Positions 1 to 5,763 of a DNA stretch of 6,245 nt are shown piece by piece; the first letter of the stretch is position 1, and each line of letters begins with the position of its first letter. The notes under the pieces were generated by a model. It was not told the origin of the DNA. It worked only from the letters and a program-made list of their open reading frames with translations, and did no database searches. Source of the DNA: JBAYNS01 sp041678625 (GTDB lineage Bacteria > Patescibacteriota > Gracilibacteria > Peribacterales > Peribacteraceae). Both the position numbers and the translations under genes were made by a program. The stretch lies in contig JBAYNS010000073.1 of assembly GCA_041678625.1 (NCBI GenBank), positions 1 to 6,245 of the forward strand, in the 5' to 3' direction.

Positions 1-1899
1 CTCCATTTCCTGTGTAATGTGCGCGTCAGTGTGATTGTACCTAAGGGGCAAACGGAAGCAGGCATGATGAAAGTGGAGGAAATCGCGGGGAGCTTTCGAC
101 AGTTTTCACTTCCCGATTGCAACGCATTCAGTATGCAGAAACCTACAGTGAAATCTGCTGTTCCTTATGGTATCCAGCATTACCCCTATGTTCTCTCGGC
201 AGAGGAGGTTGCTACGCTCTGGCATCTGCCGACACTTCTGGTACAGACACCCAACATTGACTGGGTCCTCAGCAAAAAGCTCGAGCCGCCTATTGATCTT
301 CCTCTTGCAGAGGAGGAGGACGTTACGATCATGGGCGAAGCGGTATTTCGCGGCCAACGTACCAAGTTTGGCATTCGGCCCGATGATCGCCGCAGACATA
401 TCTATGCCATTGGAAAAACAGGCATGGGTAAATCCACGCTTCTGGAAAATATGATCTTTAGCGACATTCACAGCGGTAAAGGGGTGGGCGTTATTGATCC
501 TCATGGCGATCTGGTTGATGCGATCTTACAATTCGTTCCCAAGAGTCGATCAAATGACATTGTGATCTTTGATCCGTCTGACCGCGATTATCCGCTCTCC
601 TTCAATATGTTGGAATGTCGTGATGCGGATCAGCGTCCCATTGTGGCATCAGGGCTCATGGGTGTCTTCACCAAACTCTGGCCCGATACATGGAGCGAGC
701 GTATGAAACACATCCTGCGCAATACACTTCTTGCTCTTCTGGAATATGAGGGGTCCTCTATGCTCGGGATCATGCGCATGTTTGCGGACGATACCTATCG
801 TCGCAAAGTTGTGGAACGTGTTACTGATCCGCTCGTGAAAAGTTTCTGGATAGACGAGTATGAAGGCTGGTCAGACAAATATCGTGTAGAAGCAGTCTCT
901 GCTATCCAGAACAAAGTGGGGCAGCTCCTTTCCACGCCTGTCATTCGCAATATCATCGGGCAGGTGAAGAGCAGCCTGGATATCCGTCATGCCATGGATA
1001 CGGGCAAGGTGATCCTGGTGAATCTGAGCAAAGGAAAACTCGGTGAAGATATGTCTGCATTCCTCGGTTCCATGCTTGTCACAAAATTCCAAATTGATGC
1101 CATGAGCCGGGCAGATATTCCAGAAGCGCAACGTCGGGATTTCTACCTTTACGTCGATGAATTCCAGAATTTTGCCACGGAATCTTTTGCCTCAATCCTC
1201 TCCGAAGCGCGCAAATATCGCCTGAATCTGACCATGGCGAATCAGTATGTCTCTCAGCTTCTGATCGGAGAGAAAGGAACGATGTTACGCGATGCGGTAT
1301 TTGGCAACGTTGGATCACTGGTGAGTTTTCAAGTCGGCAGCGACGATGCGGAAGTCCTCAGTTTGCAGTTTGAGGAAATGGCGTTACCCAAAGATATTCT
1401 CAGCCTGCCGAAGTATCATGCATACATGCGTCTCATGATTGATGGTGTTCCTTCTAAGCCATTCTCGGTCAGCACGTTGCCACCGCCTGATTATCGGCAG
1501 GACCCCAAACGTATCGAAACCTTGCGAAAACTTTCCCGTGAACGCTATAGCAAGACGCGTACGGAAGTGGAACAGAAGATTTACAAATGGGCAGCTTCTG
1601 CTGCTCAGGCAAAGCAGCAGGTCAAGAACACTGCTAAATCCAAAGAGAAGGAAGACGAGGAGCTAAAGAAGGCTCGCAAGAAGGGTATGAATCTGGAGGA
1701 GTACCGTACATGGCGGGACCGGGAAATGTGGGTCAATGACTTCAATATGTTGCGGAAGAAGGATTTCATGGGAGAGAAGCTCACAGATGAAGAGAAGAAA
1801 ACCATGAAAACTCTGGAAAAAAAGCTGGAAGGGAGCGGAGGCGTGCCGCCACCCAGCAAAGTACTGCTGGAACTCAAAGCGAAAAAAAAGAAGGGGTAG
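1..1899 (+). CDS. VirD4/TraD-like type IV secretion ATPase (5' end off window)
   Basis: Probable DNA-pumping or coupling ATPase of the VirD4/TraD/TraG and HerA-FtsK superfamily, in the form common in Patescibacteria. A GTG at 19 begins the longest ORF inside the window, but the frame is open back to base 1, so the true start and most of the N-terminal domain probably lie upstream. Numbering from that GTG: residues 1-100 look like the tail of the N-terminal domain. The Walker A motif GKTGMGKST is at 132-140, followed by DPHGDL (160-165), a signature of this ATPase group. Walker B is YLYVDE (376-381), with acidic D380 and E381. A sensor-like stretch TMANQY lies at 405-410, and R424 in LRDAVFGN could be an arginine finger. 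Residues 490-626 are a Lys/Glu-rich, probably coiled-coil tail, with an almost entirely basic C-terminus. No membrane helix is visible in this part. The stop is TAG, 76 bases before a strong terminator. The ATPase family is certain; the substrate (DNA or protein) is not. Confidence 0.9.
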   Translation, partial: LHFLCNVRVSVIVPKGQTEAGMMKVEEIAGSFRQFSLPDCNAFSMQKPTVKSAVPYGIQHYPYVLSAEEVATLWHLPTLLVQTPNIDWVLSKKLEPPIDLPLAEEEDVTIMGEAVFRGQRTKFGIRPDDRRRHIYAIGKTGMGKSTLLENMIFSDIHSGKGVGVIDPHGDLVDAILQFVPKSRSNDIVIFDPSDRDYPLSFNMLECRDADQRPIVASGLMGVFTKLWPDTWSERMKHILRNTLLALLEYEGSSMLGIMRMFADDTYRRKVVERVTDPLVKSFWIDEYEGWSDKYRVEAVSAIQNKVGQLLSTPVIRNIIGQVKSSLDIRHAMDTGKVILVNLSKGKLGEDMSAFLGSMLVTKFQIDAMSRADIPEAQRRDFYLYVDEFQNFATESFASILSEARKYRLNLTMANQYVSQLLIGEKGTMLRDAVFGNVGSLVSFQVGSDDAEVLSLQFEEMALPKDILSLPKYHAYMRLMIDGVPSKPFSVSTLPPPDYRQDPKRIETLRKLSRERYSKTRTEVEQKIYKWAASAAQAKQQVKNTAKSKEKEDEELKKARKKGMNLEEYRTWRDREMWVNDFNMLRKKDFMGEKLTDEEKKTMKTLEKKLEGSGGVPPPSKVLLELKAKKKKG

Positions 1900-1929
1900 G
1901 GTGGGATTTGATTTATCTGTTGGCAGACA

Positions 1930-1962
1930 GGGATTTGGATACTGGGGATTTGGGATTGGGGG
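1930..1962 (+). other. G-tract cluster, possible G-quadruplex
   Basis: Four G runs lie on the + strand at 1930-1932, 1944-1947, 1952-1954 and 1958-1962, separated by 11, 4 and 3 bases. The segment also repeats GGATTTGG imperfectly. It sits between the ATPase stop codon and the terminator hairpin, so it would be in the 3' UTR of that mRNA. The long first loop makes a stable quadruplex uncertain. Confidence 0.35.
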
Positions 1963-1975
1963 ATTTTTCTCTTTG

Positions 1976-2020
1976 CAAAAAAGACCAGTAGTAACCACTG
2001 GCCTTTTTTGTTTTTGTTTT
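1976..2020 (+). terminator. Intrinsic terminator after the ATPase gene
   Basis: A 14-base arm (1976-1989) pairs with 1997-2010 around a 7-base loop, with one mismatch. T runs of 6, 5 and 4 follow between 2004 and 2020. On the + strand the mismatch is A-C; on the - strand it becomes a G-U wobble, and a T6 run follows there too, so the element can work in both directions. It ends the ATPase transcript and separates it from the RNA-like region that follows. Confidence 0.85.
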
Positions 2021-2039
2021 GTCTCGCTCCCTCCGACTA

Positions 2040-2599
2040 TCAGAAGCACTGTAGGCTAGCTGAGCCGGTATTAAGGTGGAAGCTGACTGAGAGGAGGAGC
2101 TCTCGAATCTCTGCCTTGCTCAGGTTTCTTGTTTCTCCTCGCAACCGAACGAGGTCCCCGTGCCAGGTACTCAAGGCATCGCTGTGAGCGAAGGAGACCA
2201 TGGGGAGTAAGGGATGCATCCCGTGGAGCGACCTCATAACCACGGCACGTCATCGCAGAGCAGAGAGGGTGGTAGCCGATCGATGACGATCCATTGAACG
2301 TTTCCAGTTCCCCAGCAGGAACAGAGGTGTGTGTGACTGAGCGGAAAACGTTGGTTCGTCGGTGGGGGAAGGGCTACCCCCCTCTCTTCTCGGTATTGGA
2401 ATGACTCTTCGATTCGTTCCTTGAGAAGGTTGTTAACAGATGTACTCGGGACTCACTCAGAGTCATTCGTCTTGGCGTGATCGGAAGCCCGAAGGGCTGG
2501 AGACCATGAGCGAGGTGCCAAAGGCGCCGAGTCGAATGCTGGTGTGAAGGAGCGGGGGAGTGCCCCGAGCCACGTCATCTTAAGCTGACGTGGCGGGGC
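2040..2599 (+). ncRNA. Candidate large structured non-coding RNA, unknown family
   Basis: No ORF here looks like a protein, but hairpins follow one another almost without gaps. Stems seen: 2137-2141/2150-2154; 2155-2162/2199-2206, enclosing 2179-2183/2187-2191; 2221-2226/2240-2245; 2278-2282/2287-2291 (loop ATGA); 2297-2305/2343-2352 with one bulged A, enclosing 2307-2311/2318-2322; 2364-2368/2377-2381; 2398-2403/2415-2420; 2450-2453/2461-2464; 2486-2490/2494-2498 (loop GAA); 2514-2519/2523-2528 (loop AAA); and a final terminator-like hairpin. Non-Watson-Crick pairs in these stems (2160/2201, 2402/2416, 2516/2526) are G-U when read on the + strand and would be A-C on the - strand, which points to + strand transcription. 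A possible long-range pairing, 2064-2072 with 2535-2543, also uses wobbles and could close the molecule. The ends are approximate and no convincing promoter was found. I looked for hallmark sequences of RNase P RNA, tmRNA, SRP RNA, 5S rRNA and self-splicing introns and did not see them. The structure was folded by eye and is not tested. Confidence 0.5.
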
Positions 2600-2622
2600 T
2601 GTGTGTTTGTGTGACTTTTTGT
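2562..2622 (+). terminator. Terminator-like hairpin ending the candidate RNA
   Basis: A 9-bp stem (2569-2577 with 2586-2594, 8-base loop) is extended by GCCCC/GGGGC (2562-2566 with 2595-2599) across a 2-base bulge, making 14 bp in all. A T/G-rich tail follows, including T5 at 2616-2620. The tail is less uniform than a textbook terminator. On the - strand there is no comparable T-rich tail, which supports + strand use. Confidence 0.55.
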
Positions 2623-2833
2623 GTGTGACCTGCAGAAGCAAATCCGGCTATTGTACGAATCCACCTAAACCTGCGCAAGTTTTTACCATGGCGCAGTCCA
2701 TAAAAGTGTTTTGTGAATATAAAATTTGTTCAGCAAAAAATTACCATTTTTACTCTCTGTACAGCGGAAAATCCATTTCGAATATTGATGGCATTGTGGA
2801 TGTTTGACGTGACAAGAACACTAAACATTTTGG
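2623..2833. other. AT-rich intergenic gap
   Basis: About 210 bases of lower GC between the candidate RNA and the tandem hairpins. Short open frames exist on the + strand (for example from ATG 2689 to the stop at 2807, about 39 codons), but none has a ribosome binding site or recognisable protein character. I see no repeat, tRNA or clear promoter. It probably separates + strand transcription from the - strand genes. Confidence 0.5.
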
Positions 2834-2890
2834 GAGACGGTGCGCATGCGATGATGCGCACCGTCTCTGAGTGCCCCGCGAATGCAGGGC
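2834..2890 (-). terminator. Tandem hairpins downstream of the membrane protein gene
   Basis: Read on the - strand, the first hairpin (2873-2890) has 7 bp including one G-U and an ATTC loop. It starts 8 bases after the TAA stop. The second (2834-2867) has a perfect 14-bp stem, GAGACGGTGCGCAT against its complement, with a 6-base loop. Only a weak U-rich tail follows. Together they probably protect the 3' end and end transcription. As the larger hairpin is symmetric, it could also block read-through from the candidate RNA on the + strand. Confidence 0.55.
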
Positions 2891-2897
2891 TGTCGGA

Positions 2898-3368
2898 TTA
2901 TTCTGGTTGGACAGAATCCTCTGGGAGACCGAATTCCTCCTCTTGAGGAGGATTCTTCATTGGTGGTTCGGCATGGATGACTCCGACCAGTACCGTGAGT
3001 GCTATGAACAGTACCGTGGCCATTCCAGCGATTTTTGCAGTGGTCTCTTCTGACTGAACCCCAAGAAAGACTGTTGTCAGTAGCAAGGCAGACCAAAGAA
3101 CTGGTCTGCTACTGCAGAATAGCAGCATCGATTCCAGTTGTTGGGAGAACTTCCCTGTAGAAGGATTTCTCTCTTCTGGTGTTCTCCTTTTTAGCACTTC
3201 GGTTACGTTAACCGTAGCTAAAGTCACTGCGAGTGCGAGCCAGGCAATTCCTAGCACGACTCCGACAACTGCTGCGCTCAAATCCATCATAGCGGCGACA
3301 AGCACGCTGCTGACGGAAAGGACGGCAAGAAGTACACATATTGCGTACTTCGTTCTTGTGTTCCACAT
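2898..3368 (-). CDS. Small four-helix membrane protein, unknown function
   Basis: 156 residues and no family I recognise. Four hydrophobic segments are visible at about 9-27, 31-53, 88-104 and 112-132. The first two are joined by a tight turn. Between helices 2 and 3 lies a basic loop (LKRRTPEER near 59-67), and the C-terminal tail (134-156) is rich in Pro and Glu. By the positive-inside rule, both ends and the basic loop would be cytoplasmic. There are no catalytic motifs and only two cysteines (11 and 85). The ATG at 3368 is well supported by a G-rich ribosome binding site 5 bases upstream and by a promoter in the gap before it. The gene follows the secreted coiled-coil protein on the same strand, but its own promoter suggests separate expression. 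An 8-bp inverted repeat with a 2-base centre (2935-2952) lies inside the tail-coding region. The good start signal and membrane topology make it very likely real. Confidence 0.8.
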   Translation of the reverse strand: MWNTRTKYAICVLLAVLSVSSVLVAAMMDLSAAVVGVVLGIAWLALAVTLATVNVTEVLKRRTPEERNPSTGKFSQQLESMLLFCSSRPVLWSALLLTTVFLGVQSEETTAKIAGMATVLFIALTVLVGVIHAEPPMKNPPQEEEFGLPEDSVQPE

Positions 3369-3373
3369 GGGAA

Positions 3374-3380
3374 CCCCCTT
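3374..3380 (-). promoter_or_regulatory. Ribosome binding site of the membrane protein gene
   Basis: On the - strand AAGGGGG lies 5 bases before the ATG at 3368. It is the only strong purine-rich Shine-Dalgarno-like site in front of any gene start visible in the window, and it fixes this start codon. Confidence 0.65.
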
Positions 3381-3410
3381 TCTTTGAAAGAACGTGGTTT
3401 GTAATCCGAC

Positions 3411-3446
3411 ATTATATATAATATAATAAAATGTTTATTTAGTCAA
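3411..3446 (-). promoter_or_regulatory. Promoter of the membrane protein gene
   Basis: On the - strand a -35 box TTGACT (3441-3446) is followed by a 17-base AT-only spacer, apart from one C, and a -10 box TATTAT (3418-3423). Each box matches the sigma-70 consensus at five of six positions. A perfect TATAAT also sits at 3411-3416 but is badly spaced from this -35. The expected transcript has a leader of about 40-45 bases containing the ribosome binding site. Confidence 0.65.
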
Positions 3447-3460
3447 ATATTCTTTCTTTT

Positions 3461-3997
3461 TTACCAGCTCCTGCGCTTCCACACATCCCATTCATACTGC
3501 GCCAACTGCAGATCCAGCCGCGTTATTTCCATATCGCGCTGGTCTTTTAAAAGCTTGATGCGCTTATCGTATGCGGATTTTGCCGCTTTGCGTTCACTTT
3601 TGAATGCATCCAGGCGCACTTTCTCTGCGGCTATCCGATCGGCAGAAGCATCCGTATCCTTTAAATCGGCGATCATATCGCTCAAGTCCTCTTCGCGGCG
3701 CTTCAAATCGCGGTCCAGATCATCGCGCACATCCTCTGCGTCGCTGATCCAACGATCGTAGCGCTTCTTCAGATCATCCTTCTCCATACTGATTTGCTCT
3801 TTAAACTTGGTAATGCCGTCTTTGATCTGCTGTATGTCCTCCTTGCGTTGACACTCCAGATAGGCAGCGGACCCTTTTTCTTTCTGCACATCACTGCAAT
3901 TCGTCTGTGCGATTGCAGAGCTGGAAATCAGAAGTAATGTACCGAAGATGAGGAACGGTGTGCGCATCAGAGGAGGAGGATTGTCTGTTGTATTCAT
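3461..3997 (-). CDS. Secreted coiled-coil protein, unknown function
   Basis: About 178 residues from the chosen ATG at 3997. The N-terminus carries a signal peptide: a basic MR, the hydrophobic run FLIFGTLLLISSSAIA, and a likely cleavage site AIA|Q. The mature protein starts with two cysteines 15 positions apart (TNC and LEC), which may form a disulfide. There is no lipobox. The rest, up to the last 12 residues, is highly charged (Lys, Asp, Glu, Arg), helical and almost free of Pro and Gly, so a long coiled coil is likely. The C-terminus is aromatic and basic (YEWDVWKRRSW). The frame opens at a GTG at 4054, but that lies 4 bases from a terminator hairpin, so ATG 3997 or ATG 3967 is more likely; neither has a good ribosome binding site. 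No promoter is obvious. It would act outside the cytoplasmic membrane, perhaps as a cell-surface or envelope-spacing protein, but this is inference. I recognise no family. Confidence 0.75.
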   Translation of the reverse strand: MNTTDNPPPLMRTPFLIFGTLLLISSSAIAQTNCSDVQKEKGSAAYLECQRKEDIQQIKDGITKFKEQISMEKDDLKKRYDRWISDAEDVRDDLDRDLKRREEDLSDMIADLKDTDASADRIAAEKVRLDAFKSERKAAKSAYDKRIKLLKDQRDMEITRLDLQLAQYEWDVWKRRSW

Positions 3998-4057
3998 AGG
4001 CTTTGCAACTGACAGAAAAAGAGGATTGGGGTCTGGTGGCATCGGGTAATACACAGA

Positions 4058-4086
4058 AAAAAGCCTTCTGCATGAGAAGGCTTTTT
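4058..4086 (-). terminator. Intrinsic terminator after the small acidic ORF
   Basis: A perfect 12-bp stem (4058-4069 with 4075-4086) with the loop GCATG. The outer five pairs are A-T, giving a T6 run on the - strand and T5 on the + strand, so it can act in both directions. It begins 14 bases after the stop of the small acidic ORF and separates that transcript (and glyA) from the coiled-coil gene. Confidence 0.85.
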
Positions 4087-4099
4087 ACATCGGTAATTT

Positions 4100-4321
4100 C
4101 TATGAAAGAATCCCCAATTGTTGCAATCTTTTCGCCATTTTTCTTCCCTCTTCTATTTCGCCGTTGTGAAGGGGGTCAGTCCAGTCTTCTTTTGGTGGCA
4201 GTGTATGTACGCCTGTCTCAGCACGGGTAACATTTGCGCATTCATCAAGGCCACCATCCGGGCCGAATCCATCTTCATCAATTTCAGGCATAGCTAGAAT
4301 AGGGAAGAAGTAATTGTGCAT
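4100..4321 (-). CDS. Small acidic protein, hypothetical
   Basis: 73 residues from ATG 4321, or 63 from the second ATG at 4291. No known family. From the second Met the protein begins with an acidic Gly/Asp-rich stretch (MPEIDEDGFGPDGG), has a single Cys and Trp, and ends in a basic helix-like segment (GRKMAKRLQQLGILS). The acidic stretch resembles loose calcium-binding loops, but no full EF-hand is present. Support for a real gene: the reading frame has sensible codons, promoter-like boxes lie just upstream, and an intrinsic terminator begins 14 bases after its TAG stop. If the nearer promoter (-10 at 4322-4327) is used, ATG 4321 cannot be in the transcript and 4291 is the start. No ribosome binding site is seen before either. 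Alternatively, this is only the long trailer of glyA. Confidence 0.45.
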   Translation of the reverse strand: MHNYFFPILAMPEIDEDGFGPDGGLDECANVTRAETGVHTLPPKEDWTDPLHNGEIEEGRKMAKRLQQLGILS

Positions 4322-4349
4322 ACCATAGTGGAAGTATTTTGTGCGTCAA
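4322..4349 (-). promoter_or_regulatory. Candidate promoter of the small acidic ORF (proximal)
   Basis: On the - strand TTGACG (4344-4349), a 16-base spacer and TATGGT (4322-4327). The match is five of six at -35 and four of six at -10. The first in-frame ATG lies directly after the -10 box, so a transcript from here would use the ATG at 4291. Confidence 0.35.
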
Positions 4350-4377
4350 TGACATTCATAGAGAGTTGGTTTTTGTT

Positions 4378-4405
4378 TTTATAAAGCCACAAAACGTCAT
4401 TCCAA
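4378..4405 (-). promoter_or_regulatory. Candidate promoter of the small acidic ORF (distal)
   Basis: On the - strand TTGGAA (4400-4405), a 16-base spacer and TATAAA (4378-4383). The -10 box is good and the -35 box moderate. The -35 overlaps a small inverted repeat (TTCCAA-TGGC-TTGGAA, 4400-4415) just after the glyA stop, which could instead be a weak 3' hairpin of glyA. Confidence 0.35.
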
Positions 4406-4443
4406 TGGCTTGGAACAACGGAGAAGTGGACAAGGACTATAGG

Positions 4444-5763
4444 TTACTTCCAGTTCTTGGGATCAATACCCGGGCAGGGGAAGCTGGCGCAGAGTTCCTT
4501 CACTTCGCCGGCGATGCGGGCAAGAACGCGCTCGTCACCCACGTTTTCGATCACCTCATTCATCCAGTCGCCAAGCTTCTCCATCTCCGCTTCCTTCATC
4601 CCGCGTGAAGTAATGGCCGGAGTGCCGATACGTACACCGGAAGGTTTGAATGGCGGATTCGGGTCGAACGGCACGGTATTGCAGTTGGTGACAATGCCTG
4701 CCTTATCCATTGCCCGTGAAGCATCGCGCCCCAGAATCCCTTTACTCTTAAAGGTTTCAAAGAGGATCAGGTGGTTATCCGTACCGCCGGAAACCAGGCG
4801 GAATCCATGTGCAAGGAGCCTATCGGCCAGCACTTTGGCATTCTTCACGATCTGTTCTGCATACGCTTTGAACTCCGGCGTCGTCGCTTCCTTTAAAGCT
4901 ACGGCAATTGCCGCAGTCGTGTGATTATGCGGGCCGCCCTGTAGCCCCGGCATGATGGCCTTATCCACTTTCTCGCCAAATTCCTCTTTGCAGAGAATCA
5001 TGGCGCCGCGCGGACCGCGCAGGGTTTTGTGCGTGGTCGTGATGCCCGTATCGGCAATCGGGAACGGGTTAGGATGCATGCCCCCGGCAATAAGCCCCGT
5101 GATATGCGAGGTATCGGCATGGAAGTACGCACCAACCTCATCACAAATTTCCCGGAACTTGTCCCACTCAATAATGCGCGGGTATGCGGTGTATCCGGCA
5201 ACAATCAATTTGGGTTTTGCTTCTTTTGCCTGTTTGCGGATCATGTCGAAGTTGAGCCGCTCTGTCTCCGGATCCAGTTCGTAGGGAACGGAATGATACA
5301 GCTTGCCGGAAAAGTTCACCTTCCACCCGTGAGTCAGGTGTCCTCCGTGAGGAAGAGCGAGCCCCATAATCACATCGCCCGGTTCCAGTACCGCATGGTA
5401 CACGGCCATATTCGCCGGACTTCCGGAGTACGGTTGTACGTTAACGTGCTCTGCACCAAAGATGCTTTTGGCCCGTTCAATAGCCAGATTTTCCATAGCA
5501 TCGGTTATCTGTTGACCTTCGTAGTAGCGTTTGCCCGGGTAGCCTTCGGAGTATTTATTCGTCAGAACACTGCCAGAAGCTTCCAATACTGCAGTGGATA
5601 CATAGTTCTCCGAAGGAATGAGGCGCAATTTATCCCATTCGCGCTTCTCTTCGGCAATGATGAGATCGCGTACATCGGGATCGGTTTTCGCGAGAGCTGG
5701 CATGTATGGCATAGCAGTGGGGGAAGTATGTTTGGGAGCGAGAGTTGCGGGAGCGGGTGTCAT
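4444..5763 (-). CDS. glyA: Serine hydroxymethyltransferase
   Basis: PLP enzyme interconverting serine + THF and glycine + 5,10-methylene-THF, the main entry of one-carbon units for nucleotide and methionine synthesis; cytosolic. The protein is full length (439 residues, family about 420). Key residues, numbered from ATG 5763: SENY (51-54), E73 and Y80-Y81 in the YSEGYPGKRYYEG segment, SGS (113-115), GGHLTHG with PLP-stacking H142, D217 and H220 in DTSHITGL, Schiff-base lysine K246 in TTTHKTLRGPRG, GLQGGP (273-278), SGGTDNHL (325-332) and carboxylate-binding R378 in SGVRIGTPAIT. The DTSH motif replaces the common DMAH/DVAH. The first 17 residues are a Pro/Ala/Thr-rich extension. From memory of the E. 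coli enzyme, starting at Met18 (5712) would align better. No ribosome binding site precedes either start. It lies downstream of, and on the same strand as, a folate cyclo-ligase, which recycles the 5-formyl-THF formed by SHMT side activity. Confidence 0.97.
   Translation of the reverse strand: MTPAPATLAPKHTSPTAMPYMPALAKTDPDVRDLIIAEEKREWDKLRLIPSENYVSTAVLEASGSVLTNKYSEGYPGKRYYEGQQITDAMENLAIERAKSIFGAEHVNVQPYSGSPANMAVYHAVLEPGDVIMGLALPHGGHLTHGWKVNFSGKLYHSVPYELDPETERLNFDMIRKQAKEAKPKLIVAGYTAYPRIIEWDKFREICDEVGAYFHADTSHITGLIAGGMHPNPFPIADTGITTTHKTLRGPRGAMILCKEEFGEKVDKAIMPGLQGGPHNHTTAAIAVALKEATTPEFKAYAEQIVKNAKVLADRLLAHGFRLVSGGTDNHLILFETFKSKGILGRDASRAMDKAGIVTNCNTVPFDPNPPFKPSGVRIGTPAITSRGMKEAEMEKLGDWMNEVIENVGDERVLARIAGEVKELCASFPCPGIDPKNWK

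Noticed and set aside
2040..2253. Two overlapping - strand ORFs of 60-67 codons
   Set aside because: They overlap in different frames, have no start signals and no protein family character, and lie in the region better explained as structured RNA.
2040..2599. RNase P RNA, tmRNA, SRP RNA, 5S rRNA or a self-splicing intron
   Set aside because: I searched both strands by eye for the RNase P P4 motif (GAGGAAAGTCC) and its 3' partner, the tmRNA T-arm and ACCA-type end, the SRP tetraloop region and group II domain V. None was present in convincing form.
2601..2946. Two short + strand ORFs in the gap after the candidate RNA
   Set aside because: One starts in the terminator tail and the other runs through the 14-bp hairpin. 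Neither has a ribosome binding site or protein-like composition.
2935..2952. 8-bp inverted repeat in the 3' part of the membrane protein gene
   Set aside because: It falls in codons for Pro-Pro-Gln-Glu-Glu-Glu and has only a 2-base centre. It is most simply a result of coding repetition.
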